A stretch of DNA of 64,000 nt from Flavobacteriaceae bacterium PS02334 (GTDB taxonomy: Bacteria > Bacteroidota > Bacteroidia > Flavobacteriales > Flavobacteriaceae), in NCBI GenBank assembly GCA_029959295.1, contig JASCOH010000001.1, positions 682,001-746,000 of the forward strand. The letters are read 5' to 3'. Shown in pieces: positions 1 through 7,074 of this stretch. Numbering within the stretch: position 1 is the stretch's first letter; every line of letters begins with the position of its first letter. A program made the position numbers and the translations under genes. Under the pieces are notes generated by a model. The model had not been told where the DNA came from, searched no databases, and saw only the letters and a program-made list of their open reading frames with translations.

Positions 1-634
1 TTTTTTCTTGCAAAACATCTCGGTAATCTTTCAAAACATCTTTGGCTTTCAGCGATTTTGCACGATTTGGATTCTTGCTTTCTGGTAAATATAAAAACAC
101 CGAAACGATCAAAATAAAACTAAATGCTGTCAGGAAATAAAAAATTGTTCTCCATGTAGAAACCGTCAAAACCCAGCCACCGATTGTTGGTGCCAAAATG
201 GGTGCCACACCCACAATCAGCATCAAAATCGAGAATATTTTTGCGATTTCAGAAACCGGAAATAAGTCGCGAACGACTGCCCTGCTAACCACCATCCCAA
301 CGCAACCGCCTAAAGCCAAGACAACTCGCATGGCAATCAGCCAATTAATCGAAGGTGATAAAGCACAACCAATGGAAGCCAAAAGAAATACCGAAAGTCC
401 AAAAATCAACGGTTTTTTTCTTCCGAATTTATCGGTAATTGGGCCATAAAATAATTGTCCGATGCTGATTCCGATGAAGTAGCTTGTTAATGATAAAGCC
501 ACTTGGGAAATATCAGTATTTAATGATTTTGCAATCGAAGGAAATGCGGGAAGATACATATCGATGCTGAATGGCGCCAATGCAGATAAGCCTCCAAGGA
601 TGAAAAGTATGGAGTATTTTTGTTTTGTGGTCAT
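1..634 (-). CDS. Bcr/CflA-type MFS multidrug efflux transporter (3' part cut by window edge)
   Basis: Inner-membrane proton-driven drug exporter of the major facilitator superfamily, DHA1 Bcr/CflA branch. About 211 N-terminal residues are visible, starting at the ATG complementary to 632-634. The reading frame is open to base 1. Translation shows helix 1 with the family signature (LGGLSALAPFSIDMYLPAFP), then helix 2 and the MFS loop motif GPITDKFGRKKPL, followed by several more hydrophobic helices. The full family length is about 400 residues, so roughly half is missing. It is divergent from the Rrf2 regulator at 771, with a 136-bp gap. The substrate cannot be told from sequence. Confidence 0.9.
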   Translation of the reverse strand, partial: MTTKQKYSILFILGGLSALAPFSIDMYLPAFPSIAKSLNTDISQVALSLTSYFIGISIGQLFYGPITDKFGRKKPLIFGLSVFLLASIGCALSPSINWLIAMRVVLALGGCVGMVVSRAVVRDLFPVSEIAKIFSILMLIVGVAPILAPTIGGWVLTVSTWRTIFYFLTAFSFILIVSVFLYLPESKNPNRAKSLKAKDVLKDYRDVLQEK

Positions 635-743
635 AAAATTTAGGGAATAATTTGAAGGCGCAAAATTAAGGCTTGGATATTTGTTTGAGTCGCTTTAAAT
701 CTTAAATAATTCTTAATAAAATTTCCATTTAAAATAAACCAAC

Positions 744-768
744 TAAATTTGTAATATAATTTATTACA
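744..768 (+). promoter_or_regulatory. Promoter -7 box and palindromic operator of the Rrf2 regulator gene
   Basis: TAAATTTG at 744-751 fits the flavobacterial -7 consensus TAnnTTTG. It runs directly into an inverted repeat TGTAATA-N5-TATTACA (750-768) that ends 2 bp before the ATG of the Rrf2 gene. The position, overlapping the start of transcription, suits autorepression by a dimeric Rrf2 protein. That regulatory role is inferred. Confidence 0.55.
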
Positions 769-770
769 GT

Positions 771-1178
771 ATGATTTCAGGTAAATTCGCCATAACGCTT
801 CACATTCTCACTTTGCTGTCAAAATTTCCAGATGAATATTTGTCTTCTGAATTTATTGCAGGAAGTATGAATCTGCATCCGGTTTTGGTTCGGAAGGAAA
901 TTGCAAATCTGAAGAAAAATCATATTGTGGAAAGCAAAGAAGGAAAAAATGGCGGCACGAAATTGCTGAAACCCGCTTCTCAAATCAATCTTGACGATAT
1001 TTTTAAGATGACTTTTGAAACCGTTTCTTTGGGTTATTCAAAAAATGATCCGAATCCGGATTGCCCTGTCGGGAAACAGATTAACCAAAAACTTGATGAA
1101 TTATACTTAGATATCAATCAAAAAATCAGCACGCAATTGAGCGGGATTTCCTTGACGGAATTCTCAGATAAATTCTAG
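771..1178 (+). CDS. Rrf2-family transcriptional regulator (YwnA-like)
   Basis: A 135-residue winged-helix DNA-binding protein. The N-terminal half reads as the Rrf2 fold: helix ITLHILTLLSKFPDEYLSSEFIA, then the recognition part SMNLHPVLVRKEIANLKK and a wing rich in Gly (EGKNGGTKLLKPAS). The three-Cys iron-sulfur cluster of IscR/NsrR is absent, since only one Cys (DCPVG) is seen near residue 100. It therefore belongs to the YwnA-like branch, which senses by other means. The next gene encodes an NAD(P)-binding protein of the YwnB type, the same pairing known in Bacillus, so this regulator probably controls that gene. A palindrome overlaps its promoter. Confidence 0.85.
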   Translation: MISGKFAITLHILTLLSKFPDEYLSSEFIAGSMNLHPVLVRKEIANLKKNHIVESKEGKNGGTKLLKPASQINLDDIFKMTFETVSLGYSKNDPNPDCPVGKQINQKLDELYLDINQKISTQLSGISLTEFSDKF

Positions 1179-1231
1179 CTTTTTTTTAATTTAAACTGTA
1201 ACTTTTTTTATTACTTATAAATATATCTCTT

Positions 1232-1876
1232 ATGAAAATCGCACTTATCGGAGCCACTGGCTTCCTTGGCACCAGCCTTACAAATGAATTGGTAAACCGC
1301 AAACATGACGTTACCGCAATTTCTAGAACTGCAAAAGAATCTGACAAAGACAACTTAAAATATGTTACCGCTGACGTTTACAATGTGGAAGAATTAGCTC
1401 AAATCTTGAAAGGACATGATGCAGTTATCAGCGCTTTTAATCCGGGTTGGACGAATCCTAACATTTATGCAGACTTTTTAAAGGGAGCAAAGGCAATTCA
1501 AGAAGCCGTAAAACTTTCTGGCGTGAAAAGATTGATTACCGTTGGCGGTGCTGGCAGTTTATACATAGACGGAAAGCAATTAGTGGACGGCCCTGATTTC
1601 CCGAAAGAATATTATGATGGCGCCTCTGCTGCTCGTGATTATTTGAATTTTATCAAAGAAGAAAAAGAATTGGATTGGGCGTTTTTCAGTCCGGCGATTG
1701 AAATGCATCAAGGCATCACGACGGGAAGAACTGGAAAATATCGCTTAGGTTCTGACAATCCTGTTTTTAATGAAGAAGGAAGAAGCATTCTTTCGGGCGA
1801 AGATGTGGCGGTTGTTTTGGCTGATGAAGTGGAAAATCCTAAGCACCACCAAGTTCGTTTTACGGCAGCATATTAA
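1232..1876 (+). CDS. NAD(P)H-binding atypical SDR / epimerase-like protein (YwnB-like)
   Basis: A 214-residue cytoplasmic Rossmann-fold protein. The nucleotide-binding glycine motif GATGFLG is at residues 8-14, followed by beta-strand/helix repeats typical of the NAD(P)H-binding family (NmrA/YwnB type). A conserved motif VKRLITVGGAGSLY lies near residue 105. It lacks the classical YxxxK catalytic pair of true dehydrogenases in an obvious position, so it may act as a redox sensor or a flavin/quinone-type reductase. It is 53 bp downstream of the Rrf2 gene on the same strand. The substrate is unknown. Confidence 0.8.
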   Translation: MKIALIGATGFLGTSLTNELVNRKHDVTAISRTAKESDKDNLKYVTADVYNVEELAQILKGHDAVISAFNPGWTNPNIYADFLKGAKAIQEAVKLSGVKRLITVGGAGSLYIDGKQLVDGPDFPKEYYDGASAARDYLNFIKEEKELDWAFFSPAIEMHQGITTGRTGKYRLGSDNPVFNEEGRSILSGEDVAVVLADEVENPKHHQVRFTAAY

Positions 1877-1933
1877 TTGGTCAAAGGTTTTGGGTTTTAG
1901 GCTCAGGGCCTTTGTATTGAACTTAAACTTTTT

Positions 1934-1999
1934 CTCGCAAAGGCACAAGTTCACAAAGTTTAGAATTTAAAAAGCTTTGCAACCTTGTGCCTTTGTGAG
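1934..1999. repeat. Intergenic palindromic repeat (CAAAGGCACAAG type)
   Basis: The arms CTCGCAAAGGCACAAG (1934-1949) and CTTGTGCCTTTGTGAG (1984-1999) are inverted copies with one mismatch. The centre holds a second, weaker CAAAG/CTTTG pairing. More CAACTTTGC-like fragments follow up to 2057. The element fills most of the 220-bp gap between the YwnB-like gene and meaB. It looks like a dispersed REP-type repeat rather than a simple terminator, because no U-run of useful length follows the stem directly. Confidence 0.6.
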
Positions 2000-2096
2000 A
2001 TTTTATTTTTCTGCTTTCAAAACTTAGCAACTTTACACCTCAGCAACTTTGCAACTTACTCCCTTTTCCCTACTTTTACTTTTCTAAATCTAGAAA

Positions 2097-3182
2097 GTGT
2101 CCAAACCTGTTCCACATAAATCGGCTTTGCAAGAAAAAGACGGAATCCCGCAACCGGAAAGCATCGGCGCGGCATCTGTTGCGCAAATTATTCAATCCAG
2201 AAAACGCCAGCCTTCAGCCGAAGAATTAATTTCTGGAATCTTAAAAGGCGACAAAACAGCCTTATCCCGAGCGATTACTTTAGTTGAAAGCACTAATCCG
2301 AAGCATTTGGAGAAAGCCAATCTGGTAATCCAAGCGTGTCTGCCTTATGCTAATAATTCCATACGGCTTGGAATTACAGGCGTTCCAGGTGTTGGGAAAA
2401 GTACTTTTATTGAAGCTTTTGGAAAATTCTTGACTTCTAACGGAAAGAAAGTCGCCGTTTTGGCGGTTGATCCCAGCAGTACGATTTCGCACGGAAGCAT
2501 TCTGGGCGACAAAACCCGAATGGAGGAATTGGTCAAAGATGAAAACGCTTACATCCGGCCTTCTGCTTCTGGCGAAACTTTAGGCGGCGTTGCCCGAAAA
2601 ACTCGTGAGACGATTATTTTATGTGAAGCTTGCGGTTTTGATACGATTGTCATTGAAACTGTTGGCGTTGGCCAAAGCGAAACTGCCGTTCACAGCATGG
2701 TGGATTTCTTTTTGCTTTTGAAAATTTCTGGCGCTGGCGATGAATTGCAAGGAATAAAACGCGGGATTATGGAAATGGCGGATGCCATCGTCATCAACAA
2801 AGCCGACGGAGACAATATCAAAAAGGCAAATCTAGCGAAAACAGAATTCAATCGCGCCCTGCATTTATTTCCTGCAAAAAGTTCAGGCTGGCAGCCCAAA
2901 GTGATAACGGCAAGTGCAATTACTCACGACGGAATTGCAAATGTCTGGGAGATGATTTCGGAGTATTTACAACTTACGAAAGAAAACAATTATTTCAGCG
3001 AAAGACGCCAAGATCAAAACCAGCATTGGCTTTTGGAAACCATAAACGAGCAATTGAAAACCAATTTCTTCAACCATCCGGAGATTAAAAATCTATTGGA
3101 AGAAAATAAAAAAGCGGTGCAAAACAATGAAATTTCACCGTTTGCCGCCGCTTCTGTTTTGCTTGAGAAATATTTTAAGTAA
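2097..3182 (+). CDS. meaB: Methylmalonyl-CoA mutase-associated GTPase MeaB
   Basis: A 361-residue G3E-family P-loop GTPase that chaperones adenosylcobalamin loading and protection of methylmalonyl-CoA mutase. Walker A GVPGVGKST lies at residues 95-103, a Mg-binding segment AVDPSSTISHGSILGDKTRM at about 123-142, the Walker B/switch segment ETVGVGQSE near 187-195, and the guanine motif NKAD at 234-237. The length fits the family. The start is GTG: an in-frame TAG sits at 2091-2093, two codons upstream, and no ATG precedes the conserved N-terminus. The mutase genes are not next to it, so it is expressed apart from its partner. The gap upstream is filled by repeats. Confidence 0.95.
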   Translation: MSKPVPHKSALQEKDGIPQPESIGAASVAQIIQSRKRQPSAEELISGILKGDKTALSRAITLVESTNPKHLEKANLVIQACLPYANNSIRLGITGVPGVGKSTFIEAFGKFLTSNGKKVAVLAVDPSSTISHGSILGDKTRMEELVKDENAYIRPSASGETLGGVARKTRETIILCEACGFDTIVIETVGVGQSETAVHSMVDFFLLLKISGAGDELQGIKRGIMEMADAIVINKADGDNIKKANLAKTEFNRALHLFPAKSSGWQPKVITASAITHDGIANVWEMISEYLQLTKENNYFSERRQDQNQHWLLETINEQLKTNFFNHPEIKNLLEENKKAVQNNEISPFAAASVLLEKYFK

Positions 3183-3233
3183 GAAGCTATTGCAACTTAT
3201 CTGATTTCTTCTTAATCAACTAAAACTTATAGT

Positions 3234-3779
3234 CTATTGCTGTACTTCCAGCAAATTTATGCTTATTGCTTTCTCTTTTCCGAATTCATTTTGATAGGCT
3301 TCCAAAACTTCATCGCGCTTGTCTGAAACCTTGATGGGCAGTTTTTTTTCTTTTAAATCTTTGGCCTGCACGTCGCGAACAATACCGCTGAATTTCTTCT
3401 GCAACAAACCGCTTCCGTCAATTTCTATGTTTCCTATATAATATGCCTTGCCACTTTCAGGCACTGAAATGCTCGCATATCCGTCAGGGAGGTTTGCAGA
3501 ACCGTAAGGCGTGTAAACCAGCTTCAAAAAATGATTTCCTTTTGGCAATTTCATGACCATCATTCCGCTTTCGTCTAAACGATAAGCCAAAACGCCCTTG
3601 CTGTTTTCGTCAAAATAAATTTTAGAATTCTTCGTCACGTCTTTTCCACTGTTCAAGATCGAAAACTTTGCGATAATTACAGTTTCTGCTTCTGAAATCG
3701 TGTCTGTTTTAGAAAGCCTGTTTGAACCGCAGGAAGCTATTACGAATAAAACCAGACACATTGCTCCTATCTTTTTCAT
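3234..3779 (-). CDS. Lipoprotein of unknown function
   Basis: A 181-residue protein with a lipoprotein signal peptide: charged start, hydrophobic core and lipobox IASC with Cys17. It is probably anchored in the outer or inner membrane facing the periplasm. The mature part is beta-rich and contains a segment of the kind seen in DUF2846/PEGA-like proteins (AYRLDESGMMVMKLPKGNHFLKL), in which a short loop is followed by a strand ending in G-x-H. That resemblance is only suggestive. It is convergent with meaB (51-bp gap) and opens a long minus-strand run of accessory genes. Confidence 0.6.
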   Translation of the reverse strand: MKKIGAMCLVLFVIASCGSNRLSKTDTISEAETVIIAKFSILNSGKDVTKNSKIYFDENSKGVLAYRLDESGMMVMKLPKGNHFLKLVYTPYGSANLPDGYASISVPESGKAYYIGNIEIDGSGLLQKKFSGIVRDVQAKDLKEKKLPIKVSDKRDEVLEAYQNEFGKEKAISINLLEVQQ

Positions 3780-3860
3780 TGCACTCTATTTGATAGGCTA
3801 ATTTACCATTTTTATTTCACTGCGCCCCTATCTTCTTGTTTTACAGAAGCAATTCTTTTT

Positions 3861-4073
3861 TTATTGCTTCTCAAAATCACAAAGTGTATACCCCAGCTTC
3901 TGCGCTTCTTCCATCGTGACGTGGCTTACTTCATGCTTGCAGTTGTTTAAGCCGTCGCACGTTTCAGAATAATGATATTTAGCCGCAATCTGGCTTTTGC
4001 AGATGTAGACCCGGTTTTCTTTTACCGACGCACAGGAAACAAAAAGGGCAAGCAAAATGTATTTTTTAATCAT
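3861..4073 (-). CDS. Small secreted Cys/His-rich protein, copy B
   Basis: A 70-residue protein with an N-terminal hydrophobic signal. VSC at residues 12-14 could serve as a lipobox. The mature domain has the pattern Y-I-C, then KYHYSETCDGLNNCKH, then E-A-x-x-x-G-x-x-x-C. The Cys and His spacing (C-x(5)-C-x-H) suggests disulfides or metal binding. It is paralogous to the protein at 4088-4291, whose stop is 14 bp upstream of this start, so the two are probably a tandem duplication in one transcript. Similar YH..C.GL..C patterns occur as tails on secreted nucleases and other exported proteins. The function is unknown. Confidence 0.65.
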   Translation of the reverse strand: MIKKYILLALFVSCASVKENRVYICKSQIAAKYHYSETCDGLNNCKHEVSHVTMEEAQKLGYTLCDFEKQ

Positions 4074-4087
4074 AAGCTGTTTTTAAA

Positions 4088-4291
4088 TCAATCTTCCCAA
4101 CCGCAAAGTCCCAACCCTAATCCCTTAGCTTCTCTTAGCGAGGTTTTAACTATTTTGTGCTTGCAATTCGAAAGCCCGCGACAGGTTTCTGAATAATGAT
4201 ATTTCTTTGCGCCTTTGTTGCCACAGATGTAGACTTTGCTTTCTGTAAAGGAGGTTAGGGAAATTAGGAGGAATAATAGAAAGTATTTCAT
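4088..4291 (-). CDS. Small secreted Cys/His-rich protein, copy A
   Basis: A 67-residue paralogue of the protein at 3861-4073. After a signal peptide (about residues 1-18) it shows VYIC, KYHYSETCRGLSNCKH, then SLREAKGLGLGLCGWE. The core YHYSETC.GL.NCKH is the same in both copies. Its start codon is 1 bp downstream of the stop of the TPR protein at 4293-5243, so translation is likely coupled. The function is unknown. The conserved Cys and His argue for a small disulfide-bonded or zinc-binding fold in the periplasm. Confidence 0.65.
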   Translation of the reverse strand: MKYFLLFLLISLTSFTESKVYICGNKGAKKYHYSETCRGLSNCKHKIVKTSLREAKGLGLGLCGWED

Positions 4292-4292
4292 A

Positions 4293-5243
4293 TTATTTAA
4301 TTTCTAATACAATCAATTCTCTAATATTTGATGCTCCTGCAAGATTAGGAATTATTCTTATGAGATTATCTAAATCTTTTACCACTTCGCTAAAAACATA
4401 AGAAGGATTAGGTTGTTTTTTTATTAATGTAATTGCGTCAATATAGACATCCATAGCTTCAGATTGTTTTCCACTTACTAATAATGATAATGCTTTGTTT
4501 GCATTTACCCATCCCCATTTATAAAATTCATTTGCCTTATCACTATATTCTATACACTTTGCATAATTCCCATTTTCATATTCTTTCCATCCTAGCCCTC
4601 CATATAATTCTGCTTTCTTTTGTTCATCTGACTTCTCAACTAGTGATGTGTTTTTTACAATTGCAACAACTTCAATTGAAATATTTACTCCTTCAAAAGA
4701 ACTAGGATTTCTTAATCCCAAATATACTGTTCCTTTGGTAATATCGTCAATCCTCACTGTTGCCTGTTTAGTGTTATTAGCAGATCCTTCCAAAGCATAA
4801 CTAAAAGTACCTCCTAGCAAATTAAGATCTGCTTTATTTATAAATTTATCGATATTGTTTCTATCACATAAAAAAATATCTATTCCACTAGAACCGCTTG
4901 GTATATTAATTGTTTTTATAGCCTGTTGTGCTAATGCAGAGCTACCTGCTGAATAAGTTTGGCTTGAGTAGAGAACCACAAGCTGTGTAGCCAACATTAA
5001 TGTTTTAATGCCACTTTTACCTAAACTTGTTGAAAAACTATAATACCATTCAATAGTATTTGGTGGTAAATCAATTTTAATAATTTCTCTAGACTTACCT
5101 CCAAATGATGCGTTTGAACCACTATTGAGATAAATTTGCCTGTTTTCAATTATTGTTTTTGGTTCATATTTCACAACAGTTTCTTGAGCTATTATCTGTG
5201 AGGCAACTAAAAACAATAATAGTAAAGTAAATATCCTTTTCAT
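4293..5243 (-). CDS. Secreted protein with C-terminal TPR-like repeats
   Basis: A 316-residue exported protein with a clear signal peptide (about 1-19, ending SQIIAQ). Residues 20-200 are beta-rich and of no recognised family. Residues about 205-275 read as two tetratricopeptide-like helix pairs (LYGGLGWKEYENGNYAKCIEYSDKAN and ANKALSLLVSGKQSEAMDVY), a protein-binding scaffold. It is probably periplasmic. It lies in the A+T-rich block and heads the short run with the two mini-proteins downstream. The name rests only on the TPR-like helices. Confidence 0.6.
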   Translation of the reverse strand: MKRIFTLLLLFLVASQIIAQETVVKYEPKTIIENRQIYLNSGSNASFGGKSREIIKIDLPPNTIEWYYSFSTSLGKSGIKTLMLATQLVVLYSSQTYSAGSSALAQQAIKTINIPSGSSGIDIFLCDRNNIDKFINKADLNLLGGTFSYALEGSANNTKQATVRIDDITKGTVYLGLRNPSSFEGVNISIEVVAIVKNTSLVEKSDEQKKAELYGGLGWKEYENGNYAKCIEYSDKANEFYKWGWVNANKALSLLVSGKQSEAMDVYIDAITLIKKQPNPSYVFSEVVKDLDNLIRIIPNLAGASNIRELIVLEIK

Positions 5244-5323
5244 TATTTTTATATTTATTGTAAATCTTTTAATAACATCTAAGCAACTATTATCAATACA
5301 AGTTTATTTCATTTTCTTTTTTA

Positions 5324-5404
5324 CTATGATAATTTTGTTACAGTATTTATACTCATAACTTCTGCTATGATTTCTTCAGCACAATATGGACAGGTTCTTG
5401 TCAT
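5324..5404 (-). pseudogene. Fragment or micro-ORF with half a zinc ribbon
   Basis: A 26-codon minus-strand ORF begins MTRTCPYCAEEI, the usual first half of a CxxC...CxxC zinc ribbon, then runs out without the second CxxC and stops. It sits alone in the 179-bp gap between two secreted-protein genes. The simplest reading is the remnant of a truncated gene. A functional micropeptide cannot be excluded. Confidence 0.35.
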
Positions 5405-5422
5405 ATTAATCTTTTTAAATTA

Positions 5423-5989
5423 TTATCTTTTTGCCTGCAGATATTTTAAAGCTGTCACTACCTTAGGAATATCTTTAACCCTCGCCTCAGTCCAAAAATA
5501 TTTATCAGGAAAATTAGAGTAATTTAAAATCACAGAGAATACCTGTGTGTTATTATATATCTCGAATTTAAGTGTCAGTTCTTCACAATTAAAAATATAT
5601 TTTAAAGTTTTCTTTTTCCCTGCGGATGATTCAAGATTTGGTATTACATAATTTTCAAACCAAATTACTAAATCATCTATTTCTTCCATACCTACCCAAG
5701 CAACTTCTTTTGTTGAAACGCTAGCCATTCCTTGTTGTCCAATAATATAAACAGATTCTACTTGAAGTCCAAGCATTTTAGTATTCATTTTTAGATCTGT
5801 AATTTCTGATGGATAAAAACTAACTGTCTCTCCAAATCCTGATTTAAAAATTGCTTTCTCATTTTCATCCATGTTAATTTGGACATAAGAAGAACGGTTT
5901 ATAAATTCTGAAGCTGTAGAGAGTTTATGCTCTTGGGAGCTAACACATAATGTCATACACAATAAAACAACAGTTAAAATCTTTTTCAT
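5423..5989 (-). CDS. Secreted protein of unknown function
   Basis: A 188-residue protein with a signal peptide of about 18 residues ending in VSSQ. The rest alternates short strands with charged turns and shows no motif that I recognise. The start is 23 bp after the stop of the PIN-domain gene, so it could be the third gene of that transcript. Its exported nature, however, makes it an unlikely direct partner of the cytoplasmic ATPase and nuclease. Codon and base use are A+T-rich like the genes upstream. Confidence 0.55.
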   Translation of the reverse strand: MKKILTVVLLCMTLCVSSQEHKLSTASEFINRSSYVQINMDENEKAIFKSGFGETVSFYPSEITDLKMNTKMLGLQVESVYIIGQQGMASVSTKEVAWVGMEEIDDLVIWFENYVIPNLESSAGKKKTLKYIFNCEELTLKFEIYNNTQVFSVILNYSNFPDKYFWTEARVKDIPKVVTALKYLQAKR

Positions 5990-6012
5990 AGTATATTAAA
6001 TTTATATTTCAA

Positions 6013-7050
6013 TTATATCAATCCTAAATCTTTAACAATTGATACTAATTGTACAACATTTTCAGCTTTAAAATATATTTTAAGTTTATTTATTTGTTTT
6101 TCAATATGTGAGAGACTTGAGTAATGACCAACTTTTTCAAACTCTTTTCTAATATCCTCTATGTTAAGCCCTTTCGATAATAATTTTAATAACTCTAAAT
6201 CATATACATCAAAGTCCATAGATTTATTTAATGAAAAGTAATTATAATCCATTTTTGAATAAAAAAGACCTTTCTTATAGGAAAAATCTAAAGATTCATT
6301 TAAAGATATTTTATTAAGCTCTTTATTGCTAGGTATTGAAATGACTTTTTCTTCTTTATTAAAACTTTTCAATGCATCTGATAGCTTATTATAAACCTTA
6401 ATTTCAAGCTTTGGATTTCTTTTTAACAAATCATTATTCAAGATAGGGTTAAGATATAGATTATCCTTATGTACTGTAAAATAATCTCGATCTGCAGAAA
6501 TTATCCATAATTTATTAACTTTTGAAATTCTATTTAAAAGCATCTCCCAAGAAAGTTGATCACCTAAAGTATCAGCTCTTTTTCCTGGCGGATTACCAAT
6601 TTCTTTTCTAAATCTAGCTGCATTAATTTCTATTTCAGTTGGTAAATGAGCATTATTATATAATTTGAGTAAAGTTTTTGATATTACATCTTTTGAATAT
6701 GAAATATCAGAAAGGAGTTCTTCAAAAATATGAAATAGTTCTTCATTTGAATTAAGTATTTGGTTTTCAAATCCTTTCCTTTTAATATTCCATTCTGATA
6801 ATTTTATAAAACTATCATCGCCAAAATGTTCTGGTAATAATGTTTTAATCAATGAAACTTGTTTAATGTAATTATCAATAGATTGTTGAAAAACACTTAA
6901 TTTATTTCTATCTATTTCATTTTTAAATTGCTCAGTAAAAAATATTTTATCTTTTAATTCAATAATTGATTTTAATAGCTTTTTAAATTCTGGTCTATTA
7001 GAATTATAAAAAACTAGATAAATATTTGCATCGATGTATAATAAATTCAT
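6013..7050 (-). CDS. PIN-domain nuclease fused to a LuxR-type helix-turn-helix
   Basis: A 345-residue cytoplasmic protein of two parts. Residues 1-200 form a PIN-like RNase domain: D7 in LLYIDAN, E45 in FKNEIDRN, D164 in LGDQLSWEM and D187/D189 in ISADRDYF give the expected acidic metal-binding set. This resembles the large DUF4935-type PIN branch rather than small VapC toxins. Residues about 283-343 match a LuxR/NarL C-terminal DNA-binding domain (ELLKLLSKGLNIEDI, then SSLSHIEKQINKLK). It lies 24 bp downstream of the ATPase-TOPRIM gene and is surely co-transcribed. A probable role is RNA or DNA cleavage and self-regulation inside a defence or stress module. That role is inference. Confidence 0.7.
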   Translation of the reverse strand: MNLLYIDANIYLVFYNSNRPEFKKLLKSIIELKDKIFFTEQFKNEIDRNKLSVFQQSIDNYIKQVSLIKTLLPEHFGDDSFIKLSEWNIKRKGFENQILNSNEELFHIFEELLSDISYSKDVISKTLLKLYNNAHLPTEIEINAARFRKEIGNPPGKRADTLGDQLSWEMLLNRISKVNKLWIISADRDYFTVHKDNLYLNPILNNDLLKRNPKLEIKVYNKLSDALKSFNKEEKVISIPSNKELNKISLNESLDFSYKKGLFYSKMDYNYFSLNKSMDFDVYDLELLKLLSKGLNIEDIRKEFEKVGHYSSLSHIEKQINKLKIYFKAENVVQLVSIVKDLGLI

Positions 7051-7074
7051 TTTTAAATAAATGGTAAGTAAATA

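Noticed and set aside
4484-4705. 73-residue plus-strand ORF
   Set aside because: It lies antisense to the signal-peptide-bearing TPR protein and is of low complexity.
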